Below are positions 43,802-52,068 of a stretch of DNA of 64,000 nt, piece after piece. The position numbers and the translations under genes are program-made. Source of the stretch: Bacillota bacterium (GTDB taxonomy: Bacteria; Bacillota; Clostridia; Lachnospirales; Lachnospiraceae); assembly GCA_023411555.1 (NCBI GenBank), contig JAEYOQ010000057.1, positions 62,001 through 126,000 on the forward strand, read 5' to 3'. Below the pieces are notes generated by a model that saw only the letters and a list, made by a program, of their open reading frames with translations, made no database searches and was not told the DNA's origin. Numbering within the stretch: position 1 is the stretch's first letter; each line of letters opens with the position of its first letter.

Positions 43802-46624
43802 ATGGATCTAAGCCCATTTGGAAAAACCATATCGATAATTCTGGTGGTTGTACTTATCTTTCTATTCCCATTACCATACATAGCAAAGGCAGTTAACAAG
43901 ACAGTAGAGGATCTGGTCACAACTAATATGACGGAGTTAACCGATGCCATGCGACAGCAAGGTAAGATTACCAAGGAGATGTATGAAGATATGATCCGTG
44001 AGCTGGATCGTACCGGAGAGCTGTATGATATCGATATTGAGGTCTCTCATCCGGTATCCGGAGCTGAAATCAAGGTGACGAAACTTGGAGATGATATGCC
44101 TGACCGAAGGGCTACAAATATTTCCCATAACAAGGAAAGGCTAGTGGTGGAAGAAATAAGTGAAGAAGAACATCATGAAGGCCATAATCATGAGGAAGAG
44201 ATAAAATCTTTTGCAGCAAATGAAGAACTTGAAGGTCATAATCTTGAGGAAGAAATAAGGTCTTTTGCAGCAAATACCCATACTGAAGACTGCTATGCAG
44301 GACATAGGCATACTAGTAGTTGTAATTATGTATATAATGTACCTGCTGAAGGAGTTAGTGTTTTCTATCTCCGCGCTACTGGATACTATTGGCAGTTATA
44401 TTCTACAATGGAATTGAGACATAGTAGTCAAGGACTAGTTTTTAAATTCTTGGACAATCATGATACGAACGTTTTTTCTGTCACAGAGTATCGTAATGGC
44501 TCGATATATTATCATAAAGAACTCTCATACGGAACTGGTACTTATGGAGATCCTGTATATATTAAAACTCGTAAACAGCTTTATGATTGTTTTCTTTGGT
44601 ATGAGGCTTCACGTCGTACGAATATCCCAGACGACCGTGGAGTAGGTTCATATGTTTACCCTGGTATTGAGATACCTTCGCAGTTCACGGTTTCGTCCTG
44701 TACTCTTGCACAAGATGAAACTCCAATCTGCAACCGGGTAGTAACCTCAATTACACCAACAAATCCTAATCAGACGGTTAATAGGGGAGCCAATATAGTT
44801 ACTACAGCTACCGCAACCTATTTGGATGGTCATACTGCGACAATCAGCTGTACCAGTAATTTTAACCCGAATCAGGTAGGAGCCCAAACCGTTACGTTGA
44901 CTTATAATGGCCTTGTTAATAATGCAAGGACTACAGGGATCAAGACTTGTACGGTTAATGTGACTGTAAGGGATACTCTCAGCAGAATTACTGCTTCTCC
45001 TGCAAGCCAGGAGATTAATCGAAATCAATCTCCTAGTTTCGTTGTAACCGCTTATTATGACAGTGGAGCCTCCAAACAGGTAACAGGCTATAGTATCAGT
45101 AATTTAAACAATACCATCCTTGGAACACAGACAGTTACGATTTCCTATACGGAGAACGGTATTACAAAGACAACTACAGCTATTGTAATTGTTAAAGATC
45201 CCTTTAAGCTCAGTAGTCTATCGGTATCACCTGCAAGCCAGGAGGTGACAAGATATCAGGCGCCAAGCTTCACTGTTACGGCTCATTATGATAATGGTAC
45301 CTCCAAGCCGGTGACAGGTTATAGTGTCAGTAATTATAACAGTAGCCTTTTGGGAAGCCAATCGGTTACGATTTCATACACGGAAGGAGGTATCACAAAA
45401 ACAGCTACGGTAAATGTAGTCGTTAAGAACCTTGCTAGAGTCTGTCCAGTATGCCATACAAGCTATTATCTGGATAATAATGATATAGACCGGGGTTGCC
45501 CATCCTGCAATAGTACCATCATAAGTATATCGGCCAGTCCGGATAATATTGTCCTAAATAAGGGAACGCCACTAGCGATTACGGTTGAAGCACTTTATCG
45601 GAATGGCAAACGTAGCATAGTAACCGGTTGGACAAGCGATTATGATCCATCGCAGATTGGAATACAAGATGTAACGATCACCTATCAGACCTTTACCACA
45701 GGTATCACGGTGGAGGTAAGAAATCAGTTGAAGACCTGCAGCATATGTTCTCTTGAATATGAATTGAATAACGACGGTACAGATCCCGGCTGCCCGGTAT
45801 GCAAAACCACGGTAGTAAGGATCGAAGCTACCCCTAAGGTATTGACAATCCATAAGCATCAGGCTTTGCCGATTACTGTTAAAGCAACCTTTAAAGATGG
45901 TCACACGGAGATTATCAATGACTGGGCATCGAATTTTATGGCAGATACAGCCGGTATCTTCGAGGTTATGATAGTGTATAAGAATGTCATGGACCTCATC
46001 ACGGTTACTGTGAAGGAAGACGGAGAGGTTGTATGTCCCTATTGCGGCTTAACCTATCTGTTCAATGATAGCCCCAAGGGGTGTCCCACCTGTTATGTAA
46101 CGTTAACCGGAATCGAAGCTTACCTGCGGGGAGGCGGAACGAAGGTGCCCTATAACAGCAAACTTAACCTAGAGATTGTTAAGATATTCAAGGATGAGCA
46201 TAGGGAGCTGACTTATACCGGCTGGACCGTGAGTGGTTATAATCCGAGCCAATTGGGGCACCAGACAATTACCGCTCATTATAGCGGCTTCAGCGACCAA
46301 CTGGATATTGAAGTGGTAGATGAGCTACCAGAGGTGACCTGTCCCAATGGACACACCTATTATCTGAACCCGGATGGCAGTGACCCAGGCTGTCCCTACT
46401 GCAACGGAGCAGGGGATAAAGCGGAGTCCTTATTCTACTTTAATACCACTTATACTGGCTTTATCATGAATGAGTTATATACGAAGGGAGAATATCCACT
46501 TCAAAAAGGAGATTACTTAAAGATAAGGATTAAACCAAGGAATGTATCTATCTTATCCAAGTTATTAAAACTGTTCATCGGTATCATAAAAACAGAGTAT
46601 ACATTTGGCGGGGAGGTTTCTTAG
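43802..46624 (+). CDS. Surface protein with Ig-like repeats and zinc-ribbon-like motifs
   Basis: The 940-residue protein has an N-terminal helix (about 9-29, FGKTISIILVVVLIFLFPLPYIA) and MYEDMIRELDRTGELYDIDIEVSHP, as in minor-pilin-like anchored proteins. A His/Glu-rich part (about 120-170) contains a 54-nt tandem duplication and a DCYAGHRHTSSC motif. From about residue 310 follow Ig-like repeats of the bacterial group 3 kind (ITASPASQEINRN...VTAYYDSG.SKQVTGYSIS) and four CPxC/H...GCPxC motifs starting at C548, C646, C745 and C847, roughly every 100 residues. No sorting signal at the C terminus. Probably displayed outside, possibly as a pilus tip or adhesin (inference). Confidence 0.65.
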   Translation: MDLSPFGKTISIILVVVLIFLFPLPYIAKAVNKTVEDLVTTNMTELTDAMRQQGKITKEMYEDMIRELDRTGELYDIDIEVSHPVSGAEIKVTKLGDDMPDRRATNISHNKERLVVEEISEEEHHEGHNHEEEIKSFAANEELEGHNLEEEIRSFAANTHTEDCYAGHRHTSSCNYVYNVPAEGVSVFYLRATGYYWQLYSTMELRHSSQGLVFKFLDNHDTNVFSVTEYRNGSIYYHKELSYGTGTYGDPVYIKTRKQLYDCFLWYEASRRTNIPDDRGVGSYVYPGIEIPSQFTVSSCTLAQDETPICNRVVTSITPTNPNQTVNRGANIVTTATATYLDGHTATISCTSNFNPNQVGAQTVTLTYNGLVNNARTTGIKTCTVNVTVRDTLSRITASPASQEINRNQSPSFVVTAYYDSGASKQVTGYSISNLNNTILGTQTVTISYTENGITKTTTAIVIVKDPFKLSSLSVSPASQEVTRYQAPSFTVTAHYDNGTSKPVTGYSVSNYNSSLLGSQSVTISYTEGGITKTATVNVVVKNLARVCPVCHTSYYLDNNDIDRGCPSCNSTIISISASPDNIVLNKGTPLAITVEALYRNGKRSIVTGWTSDYDPSQIGIQDVTITYQTFTTGITVEVRNQLKTCSICSLEYELNNDGTDPGCPVCKTTVVRIEATPKVLTIHKHQALPITVKATFKDGHTEIINDWASNFMADTAGIFEVMIVYKNVMDLITVTVKEDGEVVCPYCGLTYLFNDSPKGCPTCYVTLTGIEAYLRGGGTKVPYNSKLNLEIVKIFKDEHRELTYTGWTVSGYNPSQLGHQTITAHYSGFSDQLDIEVVDELPEVTCPNGHTYYLNPDGSDPGCPYCNGAGDKAESLFYFNTTYTGFIMNELYTKGEYPLQKGDYLKIRIKPRNVSILSKLLKLFIGIIKTEYTFGGEVS
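44177..44284 (+). repeat. 54-nt tandem duplication within the surface protein gene
   Basis: Units 44177-44230 and 44231-44284 both encode EGHN(H/L)EEEI(K/R)SFAAN plus a few diverged residues. The reading frame is kept, giving two 18-residue His/Glu-containing repeats. Confidence 0.85.
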
Positions 46625-49078
46625 GTGCAGGATGCATTGGACCATTTAACAGATATCTTAATCGGGTTAGCGATTCTTTTCCTCGTACCATTAATCTATA
46701 TAGGTCTTAAGCAGGATGATCTCATAAGATCAGTAGTGTCGGAGCAGACAGCGCAAATCGTGGATGAAACCCAAAGCCATGGCTATCTATCAAAAGATAT
46801 GTATGAACAGTTCCAACAGTCGTTATCAAAGACAGGCCAGCTCTATGACATTAAGCTGGAGCATAAAGAAAAAATACTGGAACCAGAATACCGCTTTCGG
46901 ACAATTGAGGAAATACTGGAGGAGCAGAATAAGTCCTTCACCGGGTCGAATGTATATCATTACTATCCGGTCAGTACCAATATACCGGTTGTTACTGATC
47001 CGATTGATAACAGTGGCTTGACGATGAACACAGAGACCAATGCGAGTGTACTTGCAAGATCTACGAATACTCCTTCCACCGGTCATATACATACGGATGC
47101 TTGTTTTGACCATAAGCATATCGAGCCTTATGGTACAGTAAACATGACGAATATTCCGGTGATTATGACACAGGAATCTACCAGTGGGTCATTGTATGAT
47201 GATAGTAATAATTATATAGGTTACTACACTTGGGGAGCCAATATAAGATGTGGCGTATGTAATGAGTATCTATATTCCTTTTACATGTCACAGAGCGCTA
47301 ATACATATGATCCACAATATATTTATCTTCGTACTTACACCTACACCGGCCAGTATAGAACAAGAAGCACAAATACAGTAAAAGTTACCCTTCCAGGTTA
47401 TAATAGTAGCGATGATTGGTGGTCAACGGCAAAGTATAGAGCCTCAGCATCTTTTAACAATCATTTAAATCTTGCTTATACTACTGGTGGAGGTAGAATA
47501 AATTTCCCTTGGCCGGGGTTCCCCAAATGGGATGCCTCCGGAAATGTGTCATACACACCTTTTACTGGGTGTACTAATGCAAACCATGAAAAACACTTCA
47601 ATCCAGAAGCATGTTATCCAATGGGTAAGCAGACAAAGGTACATATCAATGCAGGCTATTTGATCAGTAATGAATACTTTTTTATAGGCGATATAGACAG
47701 TAATATTAGCTTTAGGTGCGCTGAGTGTGATAGACAGATAGGGTATATATCTGCACATGGAAGTAGCATGTTGTCTATTGGTACGAGTGATGATGATTGG
47801 AGAAAAGCTAGTGTATCAGCAAGTTTTTATGGCTTTGATGACAGTGGAAACATAAAAGAATATAATACTTATCTTGATTCAAACATTTACTATAATAAGA
47901 CGCAAGCACAAGTTGACGAATTTAATAAGATAAATTATATGGCACATGATATAAATTGGGCAATACAAGCCACAAAGGACAAGATCCCTTTTGGTACTGG
48001 GGGCGGAACTGATAGTGGCAGGGGAAGCACATGGTGGACAACCACTATACCAATCGATTATCCTCTTCCAGGTATACCACAAGTAAGATTAGCTGACCTT
48101 AGTAAACTTATGAGCTGGGCAACCTATAGAGGATGTCCCTATTGTGGAACCTTCGGGACAGCATATACTTGTGGCAAATCAGGAGTATCTAATTGTGATA
48201 AGGTAATTGCTAGTATTACACCGACTCATCCCGTCCAGGCCGTATTTACTGGAGAAGCGTTAATTACGACGGTGACGGTTACTTATCTGGACGGAAGTAC
48301 GAAGGTAGCAGTTGCTAGTACGGATTTTAATACGAATACACCGATTGTCAATAAGATAGTCACCTTAAGTTTGAGTGATACCTATGGAAACACGAAGACC
48401 TGTACGATTACCGTAACTGTAGTCCCCAGAACGAAGACTTGCATCCATGGTCATACCTATAACCTTAGGAACGATGGTAGTGATCCGGGCTGTCCGTTCT
48501 GCAGGGCATGGTTGGCCAGCCTGGTGATAGAATATCCCACCATCCCTACATTCACCATATATCGGGGGACCACTCTTTCAGGGAATGGGGTTACGTTAAT
48601 TGCTACCTATCTTGATGGTCGTACAGAACGGCTTGAAACAGAGTATATTGATAATCTCGATAAGTACTATGTAGGATCACAGAATGTAACCATAAGCTAT
48701 AAAGGGCATTATGTGTATCTAACCGTAATAACAAAAAGGAATCTAAAGCTGTGTCCGGTATGCCATAGACATTATGAGCTACATCCGGATGATAGCGATC
48801 CTGGGTGTCCATGGTGTGCTGCCCGTACCCCCATATTTACGGGAAATGTGATGTACTATTATAGGAAGAAATATACCAAAGACATTCTTGAGGCTCTTTA
48901 TGAGGGGGGAGGAATCTATCGGTTCACCAATGAGGATTTCTTTAAAATCTCAGTAAAGAGTCGAAGAGGGAGTACAGGAACACGTTTGATATCTGCCATG
49001 TATCTAAATAATAATCTGGATACGATTCATGTGATTGAAGGTGGCTATATCAGAGAGGATGGGTATTACTATAAGTAA
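46625..49078 (+). CDS. Second anchored surface protein with zinc-ribbon-like motifs
   Basis: The 817-residue product starts with GTG directly after the previous stop, with GGGAGG 8 nt upstream. Its N terminus parallels the preceding gene: TM helix (about 10-30), then QIVDETQSHGYLSKDMYEQFQQSLSKTGQLYDIKLEH. It carries THIHTDACFDHKH-type residues, several CxxC pairs (IRCGVCNE, FRCAECDRQ, GCPYCGTF) and two clear motifs, CIHGHTYNLRNDGSDPGCPFC and KLCPVCHRHYELHPDDSDPGCPWC. Ig-like segments are fewer. The C terminus (YYYRKKYTKDILEALYEGGG) is related to that of the 43802 protein. Role: surface-exposed pilus-associated protein (inference). Confidence 0.65.
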   Translation: MQDALDHLTDILIGLAILFLVPLIYIGLKQDDLIRSVVSEQTAQIVDETQSHGYLSKDMYEQFQQSLSKTGQLYDIKLEHKEKILEPEYRFRTIEEILEEQNKSFTGSNVYHYYPVSTNIPVVTDPIDNSGLTMNTETNASVLARSTNTPSTGHIHTDACFDHKHIEPYGTVNMTNIPVIMTQESTSGSLYDDSNNYIGYYTWGANIRCGVCNEYLYSFYMSQSANTYDPQYIYLRTYTYTGQYRTRSTNTVKVTLPGYNSSDDWWSTAKYRASASFNNHLNLAYTTGGGRINFPWPGFPKWDASGNVSYTPFTGCTNANHEKHFNPEACYPMGKQTKVHINAGYLISNEYFFIGDIDSNISFRCAECDRQIGYISAHGSSMLSIGTSDDDWRKASVSASFYGFDDSGNIKEYNTYLDSNIYYNKTQAQVDEFNKINYMAHDINWAIQATKDKIPFGTGGGTDSGRGSTWWTTTIPIDYPLPGIPQVRLADLSKLMSWATYRGCPYCGTFGTAYTCGKSGVSNCDKVIASITPTHPVQAVFTGEALITTVTVTYLDGSTKVAVASTDFNTNTPIVNKIVTLSLSDTYGNTKTCTITVTVVPRTKTCIHGHTYNLRNDGSDPGCPFCRAWLASLVIEYPTIPTFTIYRGTTLSGNGVTLIATYLDGRTERLETEYIDNLDKYYVGSQNVTISYKGHYVYLTVITKRNLKLCPVCHRHYELHPDDSDPGCPWCAARTPIFTGNVMYYYRKKYTKDILEALYEGGGIYRFTNEDFFKISVKSRRGSTGTRLISAMYLNNNLDTIHVIEGGYIREDGYYYK

Positions 49079-49080
49079 CT

Positions 49081-49165
49081 AGTGTGAATGATTGAAAAAT
49101 AATTCACACTCCCAAGTTTGTGCCGGCGTAATCCTCGGCAAAAATTAACTCAAAGAGTAGGTATG
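49081..49165 (+). repeat. Two-hairpin intergenic repeat, copy B
   Basis: AGTGTGAAT (49081-49089) pairs with ATTCACACT (49102-49110); AGTTTGTGCC (49115-49124) is followed by the conserved TCCTCGGCA and AACTCAAAGAGTAGGTATGT tail. It matches copy A at 31771 in order and spacing, with the second stem decayed on its right arm. Confidence 0.7.
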
Positions 49166-49169
49166 TAAA

Positions 49170-49243
49170 GATATTGTGATTTCTAGAAAAGCATAATTTA
49201 CACATCTAAGTTTGTATCTGAGTCATCAGAGAGTAAACCCTCT
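49170..49243 (+). repeat. Degenerate third copy of the two-hairpin repeat
   Basis: GTGATTTC...ATTTACAC resembles hairpin 1 and AAGTTTGTATCTGAGTC...GTAAAC resembles hairpin 2 of copies A and B. It lies directly after copy B, so the pair looks like a tandem duplication of which one member has drifted. Confidence 0.4.
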
Positions 49244-49329
49244 TGTATATGAGACGTTACGCACATGTCATAAACTATATCAGAGGGGCTTTGGCAGTAT
49301 GTAAGATTATTGTGACGAGGAGGGGGAGG

Positions 49330-50382
49330 GTGCGAATACATAACTATATTATCATTTTTGTAATAATTGCTATCGGTACCTTTTTAATCATGGATATCCA
49401 ATCAAATAGTATGGAAGTGGTCGCAAATAACAGAGAGCAAATCAATCGAAATATGAATACTGCAATCGATGATGGTGTCGGAAGCCTTGTGCAGCTGGAT
49501 GAGAGTAATAAATTAGCCATTAATAAAGAGGCAGCAGTAAACAGCTTTTTCGCTTCTATTTATACCTCCTTTGGTATTATTGATGATAGGGATCGTATTG
49601 AGAAGCTGAATCAATACATACCGATTATAACCATCACAATGGAGGATGGATATTACGTATTGTACTCAGACGAATACCGTACTAGTGATGGCTACAGGAA
49701 CATCTCGAAAAGATGGACTGAGAAATTGCCCTATTTTTATGAGGATGAGAATTTTATCTACAGTTTTACCTTGGGTGAAGTAGTGACACTTTACGATAAA
49801 AGGAATTGTCTGGGAGGGGGAGCAAATCAAAGTGTTTATAGTATGAATTATCATGATATTCAAAACAAGGACGAGTATTTAGCTTTTCGAAGCTCCAATC
49901 CAGATAGCATACTATTGAATGATAGTAAATTTGAGGTGGTACGAAAAGAAGCCATACTTAATAGTATTGAAAATACAATGGCTTACTACACAAGTCATCA
50001 TAACCATATCGCCAGGCAGTATGGAATTACCTACAATTTTTCATTGCCGGTCATGAGAGAAGATGAGTGGGCACCCTATTTGGATGATGTAAGTATGTTT
50101 GTCGTATTCCAGGGATATCCTTATGGCGATCAGGTGGGGGAAGTGTACAACCGTATTGCGTCAGCCGGTGCAAAAATCTCAAAGAACAGATTATTTTACC
50201 TGGAGCAAATCGGTTGGTACTATGTCTATCATAGGGATAATTGCCCTGAATTAGAAGAAGGAGGAATCATCCTATTCGATGAGCCTTTCTATGATATAGA
50301 GAGCTGCGCTAAGAAGGGAGCATATGCATGTCCAGTATGTAATGAGGGAGCAGGAGTAAACGCCCCAGACTATATGCCCTGA
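49330..50382 (+). CDS. Membrane-anchored pilus-locus protein with CxxC tail
   Basis: The 350-residue protein has a TM helix at about 5-22 (NYIIIFVIIAIGTFLIMDI) and a large outside domain with ITMEDGYYVLYSDEY and LPYFYEDENFIYSFTLG. The C terminus holds CAKKGAYACPVCNEG, a CxxC motif like those in the two preceding proteins. I chose GTG at 49330 since AGGAGG (49318-49323) is 6 nt away; a longer frame from ATG 49249 would begin beside a repeat without a ribosome site. Function unknown; perhaps a TadE/TadG-like minor pilin. Confidence 0.6.
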   Translation: MRIHNYIIIFVIIAIGTFLIMDIQSNSMEVVANNREQINRNMNTAIDDGVGSLVQLDESNKLAINKEAAVNSFFASIYTSFGIIDDRDRIEKLNQYIPIITITMEDGYYVLYSDEYRTSDGYRNISKRWTEKLPYFYEDENFIYSFTLGEVVTLYDKRNCLGGGANQSVYSMNYHDIQNKDEYLAFRSSNPDSILLNDSKFEVVRKEAILNSIENTMAYYTSHHNHIARQYGITYNFSLPVMREDEWAPYLDDVSMFVVFQGYPYGDQVGEVYNRIASAGAKISKNRLFYLEQIGWYYVYHRDNCPELEEGGIILFDEPFYDIESCAKKGAYACPVCNEGAGVNAPDYMP

Positions 50383-50436
50383 AGGGATGATAATAAGGAT
50401 CAGTACATGTTTATGTAATGATTAGTTATACAGGGA

Positions 50437-50595
50437 GAATTTTTATATTCAAGGAACATTTTTTACATGGATAATTTATACATAAGGATAATCTATCACA
50501 AAAATAATTTATAAGAAGGGTAAATTATTAATAGTATATTTTATACATAAGGCATTTTACTCATAAGGATTTTATACATGAGGAATAAGGAACAT
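50437..50595. repeat. Degenerate AT-rich tandem repeats
   Basis: About seven diverged copies of a TTTATACATAAGGATAA-like unit follow one another, for example at 50475, 50540, 50557 and 50574, at irregular spacing of roughly 17-35 nt. They fill most of the gap between the pilus surface-protein genes and the SLH-like gene. No gene is seen in this gap. Confidence 0.55.
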
Positions 50596-50682
50596 TAAAA
50601 GAAAGGCATGACAATAGTACGTAGTTTGAGTATTAGACCGTTTCAATCATATTGTAAAATTACAGAATAATATGGGAAATAA

Positions 50683-50711
50683 TTGAATATTTGATAAATA
50701 AATGCTACACT
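50683..50711 (+). promoter_or_regulatory. Promoter of the SLH-like gene pair
   Basis: TTGAAT at 50683-50688 and TACACT at 50706-50711 with a 17-nt spacer, about 75 nt before the start at 50787. Confidence 0.55.
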
Positions 50712-50786
50712 TTGATTATTAGGATTCCTACATATTTCCAACTGTATTTGGGTGTTACTAAGAATAACTTACTAGGGGGTAAGCAA

Positions 50787-52067
50787 ATGATGAAGGTATT
50801 AACAAGATTGTTTTCGACTGTATTGATTATGGCATTATGTATTTCAGTGTTCCCAAGTTCAAGTGTAAAAGCGGCTGAAAAATCCACCACTTATATTTCG
50901 GTAGAGACTTTTGCAGAATATCTAGCCAAGGAGATTGATGTAGAGCCTGTCAATGGGAGTTACGCTGAGGGACTGAAGGGTGCCGGCATCATTAAGGCTG
51001 GTGAATTATCATCCTATGATGCAAATATTACCCGTGGTGATTCAATGGTATTATTAAACCGTGCGGATGAGTTCTTGTACGGTAATCAGTTGGAGGAAAA
51101 GCTGGTCCAGCTGGCCATCGATAAGCGAATCTCCGACATCAAAAAGGTGACTGAGGATAAGCGGGCTGATGTGGCAAAGGCTTATCTGAAGGGGTTTATG
51201 AAAGGATATTCCAACGGAGCTTATTGTACTGATCGTAATATGAAGGTTACGGGCAAGCTTACAAAGAAGGGTGCCATATCCTGTATTGAGATGTTAAAGG
51301 ATAAGAGCAAACGAGCAAAGATTAGTCCGGATGGACAGCTGATTAGAACAACCAATCTACCTAAGACAGCGAAGAACTATCCGTATATTCTGGAGAGCTT
51401 TCCTAATGAATATTATGATTGGAAGTTATTGTATGAAGGGGCTGTAATTACCGGAGAAAATGGCAAGGAAATAAAACAGACCTATCTAGTCGATTATGCA
51501 TCCCCTGCGGATATAGACAAGCTGAAAACAGAAGAATATCCTGATTTTCAAGAAGTAAAGAAAGAATATTTGGATGAATGGGTTGAAAAGGCAAGAAATC
51601 ACATCGAGCAAATTTTTAATGTCAACTATAGGACATTGAATGATTCATGGATTGAAGAGATAATGAAGAACCATTTCTCTGACAATACACCATACGATGT
51701 TTTACCTAGAAGACAATTGAAAAATTATGTCAGGAGAGCTACTGAAAACAAAACAATAATAGAGTCCGGTAAAGTAGCAGTGGATGGTTCTACATTATAC
51801 CGATATGCAGGAAACTTTTACATGCGATTTTATGTAAAATACAGAATTACTTCGTCTAATATCCGAATAAGTGCAGCGGATGAATTTTCGGTAAAGGAAA
51901 ATCCGTATGGAGCATTAGTATATAGTTTTTTTCCTATATACTTAGATGGATTTACGATGAACCAATGGAAGGAAGGCTTTTTTGATATTGAACTCGATGA
52001 GGCAACCGGATCAATAAAAGATATGGGTGTAGCAGGTACCTATCTTTTACCAGGGGAGAGGCGATGA
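50787..52067 (+). CDS. Secreted SLH-like cell-wall protein
   Basis: The 426-residue product has a Sec signal peptide (MMKVLTRLFSTVLIMALCISVFPSSSVKA, cleavage before AEKS) and about two SLH-like segments: YISVETFAEYLAKEI...GIIKAGELSSYDANITRGDSMVLLNRADEFLYG and the following RISDIKKVTEDKRADVAKAYLKGFMKGYSNGAY. SLH modules bind pyruvylated secondary wall polymers. The second half (SPDGQLIRTTNLPKTAKNYPYILESFPNEYYDW onward) has no recognised fold. AGGGGGT lies 6-7 nt before the chosen start. The next gene starts 1 nt after the stop, so the two are translated together. Confidence 0.7.
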   Translation: MMKVLTRLFSTVLIMALCISVFPSSSVKAAEKSTTYISVETFAEYLAKEIDVEPVNGSYAEGLKGAGIIKAGELSSYDANITRGDSMVLLNRADEFLYGNQLEEKLVQLAIDKRISDIKKVTEDKRADVAKAYLKGFMKGYSNGAYCTDRNMKVTGKLTKKGAISCIEMLKDKSKRAKISPDGQLIRTTNLPKTAKNYPYILESFPNEYYDWKLLYEGAVITGENGKEIKQTYLVDYASPADIDKLKTEEYPDFQEVKKEYLDEWVEKARNHIEQIFNVNYRTLNDSWIEEIMKNHFSDNTPYDVLPRRQLKNYVRRATENKTIIESGKVAVDGSTLYRYAGNFYMRFYVKYRITSSNIRISAADEFSVKENPYGALVYSFFPIYLDGFTMNQWKEGFFDIELDEATGSIKDMGVAGTYLLPGERR

Positions 52068-52068
52068 G

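Noticed and set aside
44747..45028. Minus-strand frame opposite the Ig-like repeats
   Set aside because: It arises from the repetitive coding sequence of the plus strand and has no ribosome site.
50437..50595. Possible CRISPR array
   Set aside because: Units are short, strongly diverged, irregularly spaced and lack unique spacers; no cas genes are near.
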